The notes: generated by a model from the sequence alone, not told the origin. A stretch of 64,000 nucleotides of DNA from Gordoniibacillus chartarius (GCF_042432825.1 NZ_JBHLWN010000071.1:1-64000), one strand, 5' to 3'; counted from the stretch's first letter, positions 48,421 to 56,611 are shown. A program made the numbers and translations.

Positions 48421-49470
48421 TTGCAATCAAGTAAATGGCTGTGTACGCGAGGCGTGACCGGATGTATGGCACTCGTTATTGCCGGGGTGGTATCGGCAGG
48501 AGCTTTCGGCAGTATAACCGCGGCGAACGGACAAGGAACGGCGATCACAAGCGAAAATGCTTCCGCTTCCGTACAAACCGTCGCATATACGCTTCCGTTT
48601 CATCCGTATCAAATCCGAACGCTGGAGACGGTGGAGCTGTATTCTGCGGATGAGGAAACCGCCGGTATGAACGAATGGGTTGCGCCGCAAATTTTAACCG
48701 TATTAGACGAAGGGAGAGACATATCGGTCCCAACCGGCGATTATTCCAAACCAGTTGTATACAAGCATTGGCTGCTCGTTCAAACCTGGCTCGGTCCCCG
48801 CTGGATTCTTCCTCAGGAGCATCAGTTCCGCGAGCTCCGGGACGATGATTACGAGCTGCGCGGGCCAACCCCGATCTATGACGACGCGGGCAACATTGCA
48901 GGCGAGCTCGCCCCGCAGAAGGTGCGCGTCAAGGAAAAAACCGTCGGCAACTATTTCAGTAATCCGTATCGTTTTCTCATCGATACATGGCTCGGTCCGA
49001 AATGGATCTATAAGCCTAGGGAATGGATCGAGGCGGCGCCGCAGACCGTTATGGAAAGTATTCCGCTGTTTTTGCCCGACGGCGCGATTCTGTACGCTGC
49101 CCCGGAGACGTATCAGAAAGTGTTTACCGTCAATCGAAAAGCTCAAGCTGCAGTCAGCGACAAAAGATGGCGCAATTGGTACCATGTCCAGGCTGAAGAC
49201 GGTACGGAAGGCTGGCTTGCTGCGGGAGATACGGGCTGGATTAAGATGCGGGGAATAGCGGTCGGGAAGCTGAAAGCGGTGAACAAGAAAGTGACCGTCC
49301 AACAAGCAAAGCCGCTCTACAGACAGCCGAATAGGAACGACAAATACATGGATACCGAGCTGGGCCCGCAAACCGTCAACGTCAAAGCGCAATTCGGCGA
49401 CTGGTATCAAGTCGAAACGTGGCTCGGCCTTTTATGGATCGACAACAGCAACACGGTTGCTGTCGAGTGA
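48421..49470 (+). CDS. Secreted protein with SH3-like repeats
   Basis: A 349-residue protein with an N-terminal signal helix (about residues 12-32) and repeated units that end in a TWLGPxWI motif: VQTWLGPRWILP, IDTWLGPKWIYK, a diverged one ending GDTGWI, and VETWLGLLWIDN. Each unit looks like a bacterial SH3/GW-type fold that could bind cell wall. I chose TTG 48421 because AAGGAGGTG lies eight bases upstream; GTG 48394 would precede that site. No enzyme domain is seen. Probably a cell-surface protein. Confidence 0.75.
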   Translation: MQSSKWLCTRGVTGCMALVIAGVVSAGAFGSITAANGQGTAITSENASASVQTVAYTLPFHPYQIRTLETVELYSADEETAGMNEWVAPQILTVLDEGRDISVPTGDYSKPVVYKHWLLVQTWLGPRWILPQEHQFRELRDDDYELRGPTPIYDDAGNIAGELAPQKVRVKEKTVGNYFSNPYRFLIDTWLGPKWIYKPREWIEAAPQTVMESIPLFLPDGAILYAAPETYQKVFTVNRKAQAAVSDKRWRNWYHVQAEDGTEGWLAAGDTGWIKMRGIAVGKLKAVNKKVTVQQAKPLYRQPNRNDKYMDTELGPQTVNVKAQFGDWYQVETWLGLLWIDNSNTVAVE

Positions 49471-49586
49471 TACTGCCGCTGCACCATACCGAGGCAATGA
49501 ACGGTTGCGAAGAACGATTTGGCCAGCTTCTCTGGCCGGTAACAAAGTAGAAGCACTACGTACTAAAACCGTTGCGTTCAACGCAG

Positions 49587-49622
49587 CAAAACCCGCCTCG
49601 ACGTTCAATAAAGAAGGCGGGT
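49587..49622 (-). terminator. Terminator of mciZ
   Basis: Minus-strand ACCCGCCT / AGGCGGGTTTTG, an 8-bp stem with a short T run, 20 bases after the mciZ stop. Confidence 0.55.
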
Positions 49623-49641
49623 ATGTATTGGCCATCAACAA

Positions 49642-49845
49642 TCAGAGAGCTGATACGACGATCTGCAGGTGCGTCTTTCCGGCGGAGCGGTCTTTCATCT
49701 TCACGGCTGACGTACGAACCGACAGCCAATCGGCTAACAATACATCGCCCGACGAAGCCGCGCGTGCCTGCTGCCGCAAATATTCGCGCACTTCCCATGC
49801 CTTGCCCGCCAATCGGAACTGACGTTCCGCCACATAGCTCTTCAT
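49642..49845 (-). CDS. mciZ: MciZ-like Z-ring inhibitor
   Basis: A 67-residue protein. LAGKAWEVREYLRQQ (about residues 12-26) and LADWLS (37-42) align with the GKAWEIR...DWIS core of B. subtilis MciZ, a 40-residue peptide made in the mother cell under sigma-E that caps FtsZ filaments. The gene is also next to nudF as in B. subtilis. Here a C-terminal tail of about 25 residues is added. ATG 49845 follows AAAGGATGGGG. A weak sigma-E-like promoter lies upstream. Confidence 0.75.
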   Translation of the reverse strand: MKSYVAERQFRLAGKAWEVREYLRQQARAASSGDVLLADWLSVRTSAVKMKDRSAGKTHLQIVVSAL

Positions 49846-49871
49846 CGTACCCCATCCTTTGCTCCGTATTC

Positions 49872-49880
49872 TGGTATAAT
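49872..49880 (+). promoter_or_regulatory. Extended -10 promoter of nudF
   Basis: TGGTATAAT, an extended -10 sequence 60 bases upstream of the nudF start. The same short region serves divergent mciZ. Confidence 0.5.
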
Positions 49881-49883
49881 GAA

Positions 49884-49912
49884 TCCATATGTTCAGGCAG
49901 GACATGTTATGC
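49884..49912 (-). promoter_or_regulatory. Weak sigma-E-like promoter of mciZ
   Basis: On the minus strand GCATAAC, 14 bases, CATATGGA. The -35 and spacing match the sigma-E pattern used at spoIIIAA and spoIIM; the -10 agrees only in CATA. Confidence 0.3.
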
Positions 49913-49940
49913 CAACGAGACGAAAGAGGAGTGGAAGCAG

Positions 49941-50510
49941 ATGAGCGAGATCAGAAAATTGTTCGAGGAACCGACGATCGAAACGAAACCGATCTTCGAA
50001 GGTAAAGTCATTAAGGTGCAGGTCGATACGGTGAAGCTGCCGAACGGCGCTACTGCGACCCGCGAGCTTGTGAAGCATCCCGGCGCGGTTGCGGTGCTTG
50101 CCGTCGCCAATGATAAACTGCTCGTCGTCGAGCAATTCCGCAAGCCGCTGGAGCGCAGTCTTGTCGAGATCCCGGCGGGCAAGCTGGAGCCGGGGGAGCC
50201 GCCGGCGGAAGCGGCGCTGCGCGAGCTGGAGGAGGAGACGGGCTTCCGGGCGTCCTCCGTCAAACTGCTGCACTCGATCGCCGTGTCGCCGGGCTTTGCC
50301 GACGAGATCGTACACCTCTATGTAGCCGAAGGCTTGCAAAAGGGTGAAGCGCGGCCGGACGAGGACGAGTTTCTGAATGTCGAAGCAATCACCTTGGAGA
50401 CAGCCCTGCAGTACATCCGGGAAGGCAGAATCGGCGACGCCAAGACGATTACGGCGGTGTATGCCTGGCAGCTGTACACGTTGACCGGCCAATACGTCTA
50501 TGGCAGCTGA
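49941..50510 (+). CDS. nudF: ADP-ribose pyrophosphatase NudF
   Basis: A 189-residue Nudix hydrolase splitting ADP-ribose into AMP and ribose 5-phosphate. The complete Nudix box (GKLEPGEPPAEAALRELEEETGF) lies at residues 80-102. The N-terminal domain and loop VVEQFRKPLERSLVEIPAG are typical of the ADP-ribose type. The ATG at 49941 follows GAGGAGTGG. It overlaps the next gene by 11 bases. Confidence 0.93.
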   Translation: MSEIRKLFEEPTIETKPIFEGKVIKVQVDTVKLPNGATATRELVKHPGAVAVLAVANDKLLVVEQFRKPLERSLVEIPAGKLEPGEPPAEAALRELEEETGFRASSVKLLHSIAVSPGFADEIVHLYVAEGLQKGEARPDEDEFLNVEAITLETALQYIREGRIGDAKTITAVYAWQLYTLTGQYVYGS

Positions 50511-51702
50511 AGTCAACACGACGCTGCGCCCCGTCTTTGCCGACCTTCACATCCATATCGGGCGCACGGAGACCGGCACGCCCGTGAAGATCACGGGGGC
50601 TCGCGATTTGACGTTCTTCAACATCGCAAAGGAAGCCTCCGAGCGCAAAGGGATCGAGCTGATCGGCATTATCGATTGCCATTCGCCGGCCGTGCAGCGG
50701 GAGATCGACCGGCATCTCGATTCCGGCGACATGGTGGAGCTCGAAGACGGCGGCATCCGTTACCGCCACACGACCGTGCTGCTCGGCAGCGAAATCGAGG
50801 TGCGCGACCCCGGCATGCAGGAGGCTCATGTGCTGGCATATATGCCGACACTGGCGGCTATGAAGGATTTTACAGCGTGGATGTCGCTGCACATGACGAA
50901 CGTCGAGCTCAGCACGCAGCGCATCCGGGTGCCGGCAAGGATTCTTCAGGACGAGGTATTGGCTCGCGGCGGCATACTCATTCCCGCTCATGTATTCACG
51001 CCTCATAAGGGAATATACGGCAGCGTGACCGATCGGATGGAGAACCTCCTCGACTTATCCGGAGTGGCGGCCGTGGAGCTTGGGCTCAGCGCCGACTCAA
51101 TGATGGCCGGCTTGATCAGCGAGCTCGATCCGTACACGTTCGTCACGAACTCGGATGCGCACTCCCTCGGCAAAATCGGCCGCGAGTACAACGAACTGCT
51201 GCTGGCCGCGCCGAGCTTCAAGGAGCTGAGGATGGCGCTGGCCCGCCGGGACGGTCGCCGGGTCGCCGTCAATTACGGTCTCAATCCGCGGCTCGGCAAA
51301 TACCATCGCTCTTATTGCGAGCAGTGTGAAGAAATCGTGGACGAGAGCGAGCGGGTCGTGCAGCGCTGCGCCTATTGCGGCAGCACGAAGCTGGTCCGCG
51401 GCGTGATGGACCGGATTCTCCATATCGCCGACCGCGATGAACCGGTTCTGCCGCCGCATAGGCCGCCTTACCGGTACCAGGTTCCGCTCGAGTTCATCCC
51501 GAAGCTCGGCAAGCGGACGCTCGACAAGCTGTTAAACCGATTCGGCACGGAGATGAATATTATCCACCATGCGTCCGGGCACGAGCTGGCCGAAACCGCG
51601 GGAGAATCGGTTGCGAAATACATCGTGCTGGCCAGAGAAGGCAAGCTGGAAACCGCGGTCGGCGGCGGAGGCAAATACGGCCGCGTCATTCCGATTTCCT
51701 AA
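50500..51702 (+). CDS. Endonuclease Q-like nuclease (PHP domain, zinc finger)
   Basis: A 400-residue protein of the TIGR00375/EndoQ family (B. subtilis YqxK). The PHP metal motifs ADLHIHIG (about residues 14-21), IDCHSPAV, GSEIEVRD and FVTNSDAHSLG are present. A C-x2-C...C-x2-C zinc finger (YCEQCEE and RCAYCGS, about 272-298) and a C-terminal helical DNA-binding part follow. EndoQ of archaea and Bacillus pumilus cuts DNA 5' of deaminated bases. The gene overlaps nudF, another housecleaning enzyme, in an apparent operon. Confidence 0.85.
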   Translation: MAAEVNTTLRPVFADLHIHIGRTETGTPVKITGARDLTFFNIAKEASERKGIELIGIIDCHSPAVQREIDRHLDSGDMVELEDGGIRYRHTTVLLGSEIEVRDPGMQEAHVLAYMPTLAAMKDFTAWMSLHMTNVELSTQRIRVPARILQDEVLARGGILIPAHVFTPHKGIYGSVTDRMENLLDLSGVAAVELGLSADSMMAGLISELDPYTFVTNSDAHSLGKIGREYNELLLAAPSFKELRMALARRDGRRVAVNYGLNPRLGKYHRSYCEQCEEIVDESERVVQRCAYCGSTKLVRGVMDRILHIADRDEPVLPPHRPPYRYQVPLEFIPKLGKRTLDKLLNRFGTEMNIIHHASGHELAETAGESVAKYIVLAREGKLETAVGGGGKYGRVIPIS

Positions 51703-51733
51703 CGCTGTAGCAGGTAGTCGTTTTGGACAAGTA

Positions 51734-51762
51734 TCATACGTTTCATTTTCCCGTCATAGGCT
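51734..51762 (+). promoter_or_regulatory. Sigma-E-like promoter of spoIIM
   Basis: TCATACG (51734-51740), 14 bases, CATAGGCT (51755-51762). Same spacing and nearly the same -10 as the site before spoIIIAA. spoIIM is sigma-E controlled in B. subtilis. Confidence 0.55.
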
Positions 51763-51819
51763 GAAATGAGGATGTGCCGTTTCAAGGTGCGTCTCCACAT
51801 CGGCAGGGAGGGACGACGG

Positions 51820-52455
51820 GTGAAACCATCGGCAATCAAAGCTTACATGCAAGATCATTTGGCGCTGTATATATTCGTGTCGGTGCTGTTTCTGATCGGA
51901 GTCGTATTCGGCGCGGTCATGGTCAATGCGCTGTCGCTCGACCAGAAGCAGGAGCTCGGGCGGCATTTGAATTATTTTATTCAGAACGTGGATGACGGGT
52001 CGCTGCTGGGAGCTCATCAGGAGCAGTCGTTCCGGCAAACGCTCGGCTTGCATATCAAATGGCTCGTCCTCATTTGGCTGCTCGGCCTGTCGGTCGTCGG
52101 ACTGCCGCTCGTTTTTGTGCTCGATTTTTTAAAGGGCGTGCTGGTCGGATTCTCCGTCGGGTATTTAACCGCGCAGTATGCCTGGAAGGGGATGCTGTTC
52201 TCGTTCGTGTCGGTCGCTCCGCAAAATGTGATCGTCATTCCGGCGCTGCTCATCGCCAGCGTTGCCGCTACGCATTTCTCGCTGCAGCTCGTCAAAACCC
52301 GGTTTCAGCACCGGCGCGGCTTCGTTGCACAGTCGTTCTGGCGCTATACGGGGACAACGGTGTTCCTAGGCGTCATCTTGGCCGGAGTTTCGCTCTATGA
52401 AGGGTTCTTGTCGCCCTATGTGATGAAATGGATTGCGCCGATGCTGCTCGTGTAG
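51820..52455 (+). CDS. spoIIM: Stage II sporulation protein M
   Basis: A 211-residue polytopic membrane protein of the SpoIID-SpoIIM-SpoIIP engulfment machine. About five helices are seen, with GLHIKWLVLIWLLGLS, LVFVLDFLKGVLVGFSVGYL and SVAPQNVIVIPALLIASV typical of the family. The GTG at 51820 follows GGGAGGGA; the upstream frame lacks a ribosome site. Its promoter looks sigma-E dependent. It precedes fur as in B. subtilis. Confidence 0.93.
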   Translation: MKPSAIKAYMQDHLALYIFVSVLFLIGVVFGAVMVNALSLDQKQELGRHLNYFIQNVDDGSLLGAHQEQSFRQTLGLHIKWLVLIWLLGLSVVGLPLVFVLDFLKGVLVGFSVGYLTAQYAWKGMLFSFVSVAPQNVIVIPALLIASVAATHFSLQLVKTRFQHRRGFVAQSFWRYTGTTVFLGVILAGVSLYEGFLSPYVMKWIAPMLLV

Positions 52456-52467
52456 GTCGCAAGTTCG

Positions 52468-52497
52468 TTGACTTTCCGACAAAACTCCCCCTATAAT
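52468..52497 (+). promoter_or_regulatory. Sigma-A promoter of fur
   Basis: TTGACT (52468-52473), 18 bases, TATAAT (52492-52497). Transcription would start about 40 bases before the fur ATG. No clear Fur or PerR box overlaps it. Confidence 0.65.
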
Positions 52498-52543
52498 GGA
52501 TAGAGGCACGACGTTGTTTCGGGCCCGGAGAGGGGGACGTCTG

Positions 52544-53032
52544 ATGGAGGCACGCATTGAGAAGATCAAGCAGCAGCTTCAATCGCAAGGGTTTAAGCTG
52601 ACGCCGCAGCGGGAAGCGACCGTTCGGGTGCTGCTTGAGAATGAGGAGGATCATCTCAGCGCGGAGGACGTATTCATGCTCGTGAAAGATAAGGCTCCCG
52701 AGATCGGACTAGCCACCGTATACCGGACGCTCGAGCTGCTTAGCGAGCTGCACGTAGTTGAGAAGATGAATTTTGGCGACGGGGTCGCGCGGTACGACCT
52801 TCGCAACGATTCGACGCATCACCACCACCATCACTTGATTTGTGTGCAATGCGGGGCGGTCGATGAAATTATGGAAGACTGGCTGGGCACTTTGGAAGAA
52901 CGGCTGGAGCAAGAATTCAGCTTCCGCGTGCTCGATCATCGGCTTGATTTTCAAGGCATCTGCTACCGGTGCAGCGGCAAGGAGAAGCCGATTGCGCTGA
53001 TTAAACAACAACCTTCCCACGCACAGGCGTAA
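52544..53032 (+). CDS. fur: Ferric uptake regulator Fur
   Basis: A 162-residue metal-dependent repressor. The winged-helix domain contains KLTPQREATVRVLLE and IGLATVYRTLELL. The metal region has a natural run of six histidines (residues 92-97) directly before LICVQCG, and a second Cys pair ICYRCSG near residue 144 for the structural zinc. Most Fur proteins have three or four His here. The ATG at 52544 follows GAGAGGGGG. The terminator overlaps the last codons. Confidence 0.93.
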   Translation: MEARIEKIKQQLQSQGFKLTPQREATVRVLLENEEDHLSAEDVFMLVKDKAPEIGLATVYRTLELLSELHVVEKMNFGDGVARYDLRNDSTHHHHHHLICVQCGAVDEIMEDWLGTLEERLEQEFSFRVLDHRLDFQGICYRCSGKEKPIALIKQQPSHAQA

Positions 53033-53060
53033 GCCCGAGCGGCCGGGAGGGTTGTTTTTT
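53004..53060 (+). terminator. Terminator overlapping the end of fur
   Basis: AACAACCTTCCC / GGGAGGGTTGTT (one G-T pair) followed by six T. The left arm encodes the last residues of Fur. Confidence 0.75.
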
Positions 53061-53126
53061 CATGGGATGGGCTGGAATGGGGCATCTTAAGCGGGAGTGT
53101 ATACCAACCGACGAAAGGGTGTCATC

Positions 53127-53945
53127 ATGGCTGCAATCGTTCAGGAACGCAAGGGAAGCGAAACGGCGCAGTGGCTGAAGGACCGGGTGGCGGTCGTAAC
53201 GGGGGCGGGCTCCGGCATCGGCAAGGCGGCCGCGATCCGGCTGGCGGAGCATGGGGCGCGCGTGTGTCTGGTGGATCTGACCGAGCGGCGTGCCGGGGAC
53301 GTCAAGCGGGACATAGAGGCGGCAGGCGGCGAAGCGATCGTCGTCGATACGGATGTGTCCGATCCGGCTCGGGTCCAAGCGGCGATTGAGCAGACGGTGC
53401 GAACGTGGGGCAAGCTCGACATCGTATTCGCGAACGCCGGCATTAACGGAATCGTGACGCCGATTGAGGATATGTCGCCGGAGGAATGGGATCACACGCT
53501 CACGACGAATCTCAAGGGAACGTTCCTTGCCGTCAAATTTGCAATTCCGCATATGAAGGAAAAGGGCGGCTCCATTGTGATTACGAGCTCGATCAACGGC
53601 AACCGCAAATTTTCCGGCTTCGGCATGTCTGCTTACAGCACGTCGAAGGCCGGGCAGATGGCATTCGGCAAAATGGCCGCGCTCGAGCTGGCCCGATACA
53701 AAATTCGGGTCAACATCATATGTCCGGGTGCGATCAAGACGAATATTAATGAGAATACGCAGCAAACTCCGGAGCTGGACAAGATCAAAATTCCGGTGAA
53801 CTATCCGGAGGGCAGCCAGCCGCTCGAGCACCACGCCGGTTCTCCGGAGCAGGTCGCCGATTTGGTGCTGTTCCTCGCTTCGGATTATTCGAGCCATATT
53901 ACCGGCACCGAAGTCTTCATTGACGGCGCCGAATCGCTGCTGTAG
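53127..53945 (+). CDS. Short-chain dehydrogenase/reductase
   Basis: A 272-residue SDR oxidoreductase. The cofactor loop TGAGSGIG is at residues 25-32, FANAG near 101, and the catalytic Ser155, Tyr170 and Lys174 are in place. Asp50 after the second strand suggests NAD preference. A PEGSQPLEHHAG insert lies before the C-terminal strand. The substrate is unknown; 3-oxoacyl-ACP reductase or glucose dehydrogenase-type labels would be guesses. ATG 53127 follows AAAGGGTG. Confidence 0.88.
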   Translation: MAAIVQERKGSETAQWLKDRVAVVTGAGSGIGKAAAIRLAEHGARVCLVDLTERRAGDVKRDIEAAGGEAIVVDTDVSDPARVQAAIEQTVRTWGKLDIVFANAGINGIVTPIEDMSPEEWDHTLTTNLKGTFLAVKFAIPHMKEKGGSIVITSSINGNRKFSGFGMSAYSTSKAGQMAFGKMAALELARYKIRVNIICPGAIKTNINENTQQTPELDKIKIPVNYPEGSQPLEHHAGSPEQVADLVLFLASDYSSHITGTEVFIDGAESLL

Positions 53946-54026
53946 TAATGGAGTACGCTCTCGTTTGCGAAAGTACAGGGGCGGCCGGACCGGTCGTCCT
54001 TCATGCGCTTGGAGGAGGGACGCTCG

Positions 54027-55139
54027 ATGATCATCGGAGTGCCTAGGGAGCTGAAAAACAACGAATACCGGGTGGCGCTCACCCCGGCTGGAGCCGGCAT
54101 GCTGCGTGCGGCCGGGCATCGCGTTCTGATCGAGCAGGGAGCCGGCGCAGGCAGCGGCTTCAGCGACGACGATTATGTCAAGGAAGGCGCGGAGATAATG
54201 CCGACGGCTGCGGAGGTATGGGGCGGCTGCGAAATGATTATGAAGGTGAAGGAGCCGCTTCCCGAGGAGTACGGCTATTTCCGCGAAGATCTCATCCTGT
54301 TCACCTATCTTCATCTGGCCGCCGCCGGAGAGCTTGCCGCACAGCTTGTTCGGAACCGCGTGACGGGGATTGCATACGAAACGATCCAGCTGCCGAACGG
54401 CGGGCTGCCTCTGCTGACGCCGATGAGCGAGGTGGCGGGCAGAATGTCGGTGCAGATCGGCGCCCACTACTTGGAAAAATATAACGGGGGCCGCGGCATC
54501 CTGCTTGGCGGCGTGCCCGGCGTTCCTCCCGCCGACGTTATCATTCTCGGCGGCGGCATCGTCGGCACGAACGCGGCGAAGATGGCTCTCGGGCTTGGCG
54601 CGAATGTCGTCATTATCGAGCGGAGCGCAGACCGGATGCGCTACTTGGACGATGTGTTCGGGGGCCAGGTACGGACATTGATGTCCAATCCGTACAATAT
54701 CGCATCGGCCGTCCAGAAGGCGGATCTGCTGATCGGTGCGGTCTTGATTCCAGGGGCTCGCGCTCCGCGGCTCGTCACCGAAGAGATGGTCAGGCAGATG
54801 AAGAACGGCTCCGTCATCGTCGACGTTGCGGTCGACCAAGGCGGCTCAATCGAGACGATCGACCGGGTGACGACGCACGATCAGCCGACGTATGTGAAGC
54901 ATAACGTGCTTCATTACGCTGTCGCCAACATGCCGGGGGCGGTACCCCGCACGTCGACGCTCGCGCTGACGAATGTGACGCTGCCGTACGCAATGGAGCT
55001 GGCCGGTAAAGGCTTCGAACGGGCGGTCCGCGACAATCCGAGCTTGAAGCTGGGCGTGAACGTATACGCCGGAGGCGTCACGCATGCTGCCGTTGCCGAA
55101 GCGGTAGGCATAGCTTATACGCCTTCCCTGCCTAACTGA
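54027..55139 (+). CDS. ald: Alanine dehydrogenase
   Basis: A 370-residue NAD-dependent enzyme interconverting L-alanine and pyruvate plus ammonia. IGVPRELKNNEYRVALTPAG at the N-terminus, the catalytic Lys in MIMKVKEPLP, the NAD loop LGGGIVGTNAAKMALGLG and the HNVLHYAVANMPGAVPRTST segment are characteristic. Length agrees with the family. In Bacillus it feeds the TCA cycle during sporulation and spores germinate in response to alanine. GGAGGAGGG precedes ATG 54027. Confidence 0.95.
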   Translation: MIIGVPRELKNNEYRVALTPAGAGMLRAAGHRVLIEQGAGAGSGFSDDDYVKEGAEIMPTAAEVWGGCEMIMKVKEPLPEEYGYFREDLILFTYLHLAAAGELAAQLVRNRVTGIAYETIQLPNGGLPLLTPMSEVAGRMSVQIGAHYLEKYNGGRGILLGGVPGVPPADVIILGGGIVGTNAAKMALGLGANVVIIERSADRMRYLDDVFGGQVRTLMSNPYNIASAVQKADLLIGAVLIPGARAPRLVTEEMVRQMKNGSVIVDVAVDQGGSIETIDRVTTHDQPTYVKHNVLHYAVANMPGAVPRTSTLALTNVTLPYAMELAGKGFERAVRDNPSLKLGVNVYAGGVTHAAVAEAVGIAYTPSLPN

Positions 55140-55212
55140 CGGCCGTTAATAGACATATCGCGAAGAGAACCGTCATACGTTTGTCCTAAGGGAATTCCAG
55201 GAGGGATAAACG

Positions 55213-55446
55213 ATGATCTTCTCTTATCGAAAGTGGATCGGCCGGCTGCATTTTCTGATGCTATTCATGGCGCTCACGCTGATCCTGTACCATATTATGG
55301 TGTGGCTCGAGAACTGGGTCCAGCCCCGCGACAAATACCGGGAGCCGTATAACCAAGCGGTGAAGGCGTTCACGCACGCCTCTCTCCCCGCCGAGCAGGG
55401 GACCGTAACGGATCGGCTCAAGCTGTTTTACTGGTACGGCGAGTAA
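55213..55446 (+). CDS. yqzK: YqzK (DUF4227) membrane protein
   Basis: A 77-residue protein with one membrane helix (about residues 11-32) and the conserved HIMVWLENWVQPRDKYREP after it. This matches YqzK, found between fur and xerD in B. subtilis; here an SDR and ald have come between fur and it. CAGGAGGG precedes the ATG. Function unknown. Confidence 0.85.
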   Translation: MIFSYRKWIGRLHFLMLFMALTLILYHIMVWLENWVQPRDKYREPYNQAVKAFTHASLPAEQGTVTDRLKLFYWYGE

Positions 55447-55491
55447 ACGGGCTAGGCGGAAGGAATTTCACGAGGGATTGGAGAAGTAAGG

Positions 55492-55526
55492 AAGCTGCCC
55501 GCCACCATGGGGGCAGCTTTGTATTT
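55492..55526 (+). terminator. Terminator after yqzK
   Basis: AAGCTGCCC / GGGCAGCTT with a 10-base loop and a TTTGTATTTG tail. Confidence 0.65.
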
Positions 55527-55642
55527 GTGTAAGCAATGATGCGAAGCATTGGCTTTGGAAATGCGGGGGCTTCCTGATAGGCATTCGAATTAGCTTCAGG
55601 GGGTAACGTCCGCTTGTCGGGGATTATGACGGAAGGAAGTCG

Positions 55643-56554
55643 ATGAGGTTGGAACGCGATATCGAAGCGCTGCTTGCGGACATGGCGGCGGAACGCCGTC
55701 TTGCAGCGAATACATTGGAGTCTTACCGGCGGGATTTGCTGCCCTTCGTTGCCTACCTGCGCGAGCAAGGAGTGGACGAGCTCACCGGCTCGACGAAGAC
55801 GAACGTTGCGGCGTACGCAGCCAAGCTCAGGCGGGACGGCCGTTCCGCAGCCACTTGTGCCAGAGCGCTTGTGTCCATTCGTGCGCTTTACGCACATTTG
55901 GTGCGAAGCGGGAGAATGGACCACGATCCGGCCCGGTTTATCGAGCCGCCGAAGGCGGAGCGAAAGCCTCCGGCGGCGCTGAACGTTGCCGATGTGGAGC
56001 GGCTGCTTGCGGCGCCCGATACGGAAACGCCTGCCGGCCTACGGGATAAAGCCATGCTGGAGCTGCTGTATGCGACCGGGCTGCGGGTGAGCGAGCTTGT
56101 CGCGCTGCAGGAGCCGGACGTGAACGTCGGCCTTGCGTTCGTACGCTGCGGCGGAGGAGGCGGGCAGGAGCGGATCGTACCGATCGGCGGCTACGCGCTG
56201 CAGTCGATTGCCGATTATTTGGCGGCCGGCCGTCCGAAGCTGTTGAAGCCAGGGCTGGCCACAACGGCGCTCTTCTTGTCCCAGCGGGGGGACGGCATGA
56301 CGCGGCAGTCGTTCTGGGGGATCCTGAAACGGTATGCCGCTGCCGCAGGGCTCCCGGAGGGAGAGCTGACGCCGCAATCGCTGCGCAGCTCGTTCGCCGC
56401 CCATTTGCTGGCCAACGGGGCCGACGTAAGGGCGGTACAGGAGATGCTTGGCCATACGTCGCCTGCGGCTACTCAAGCGTATGCGCAGTCGGCCAAGCTG
56501 CTCATGAAGGACGTATACGACGCTGCGCATCCGCGGTCGGGCAAACGTACATAA
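55643..56554 (+). CDS. xerD: Tyrosine recombinase XerD with altered active site
   Basis: A 303-residue tyrosine recombinase in the XerD locus (yqzK-xerD-deoB), with the usual N-terminal core-binding domain (1-100) and C-terminal catalytic domain. Arg148 (GLRVSEL), Arg248, His271 (LGHTS) and the nucleophile Tyr280 (TQAYAQ) are present. But the beta-hairpin that should carry the catalytic Lys reads CGGGGGQERIVP with no Lys, and the HxxR motif reads QSLR, so Gln245 replaces His. Two of the six catalytic residues are therefore missing. The frame is intact and well composed, so it is still expressed. Its dif-resolving activity is uncertain. Confidence 0.9.
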   Translation: MRLERDIEALLADMAAERRLAANTLESYRRDLLPFVAYLREQGVDELTGSTKTNVAAYAAKLRRDGRSAATCARALVSIRALYAHLVRSGRMDHDPARFIEPPKAERKPPAALNVADVERLLAAPDTETPAGLRDKAMLELLYATGLRVSELVALQEPDVNVGLAFVRCGGGGGQERIVPIGGYALQSIADYLAAGRPKLLKPGLATTALFLSQRGDGMTRQSFWGILKRYAAAAGLPEGELTPQSLRSSFAAHLLANGADVRAVQEMLGHTSPAATQAYAQSAKLLMKDVYDAAHPRSGKRT

Positions 56555-56594
56555 GCGGTGCCCGGCTTTGATTTCGACCGTACCGCATGAGATA

Positions 56595-56611
56595 ATGATT
56601 ACCAGAATCAT
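56595..56611 (+). promoter_or_regulatory. 17-bp dyad upstream of deoB
   Basis: ATGATT-ACCAG-AATCAT, perfect 6-bp arms with a 5-base spacer, 22 bases before the deoB ATG. It could be an operator; no known regulator consensus fits well. Confidence 0.35.

Noticed and set aside
49501..49560. tRNA-like segment after the SH3-repeat gene
   Set aside because: GGCCAG / CTGGCC forms a hairpin, but no cloverleaf, anticodon arm or acceptor stem is present.
53001..54839. Minus-strand open frame of 612 codons
   Set aside because: Antisense to the SDR and ald genes, whose motifs are intact. The composition (very rich in Arg and His) is that of a GC-driven shadow.
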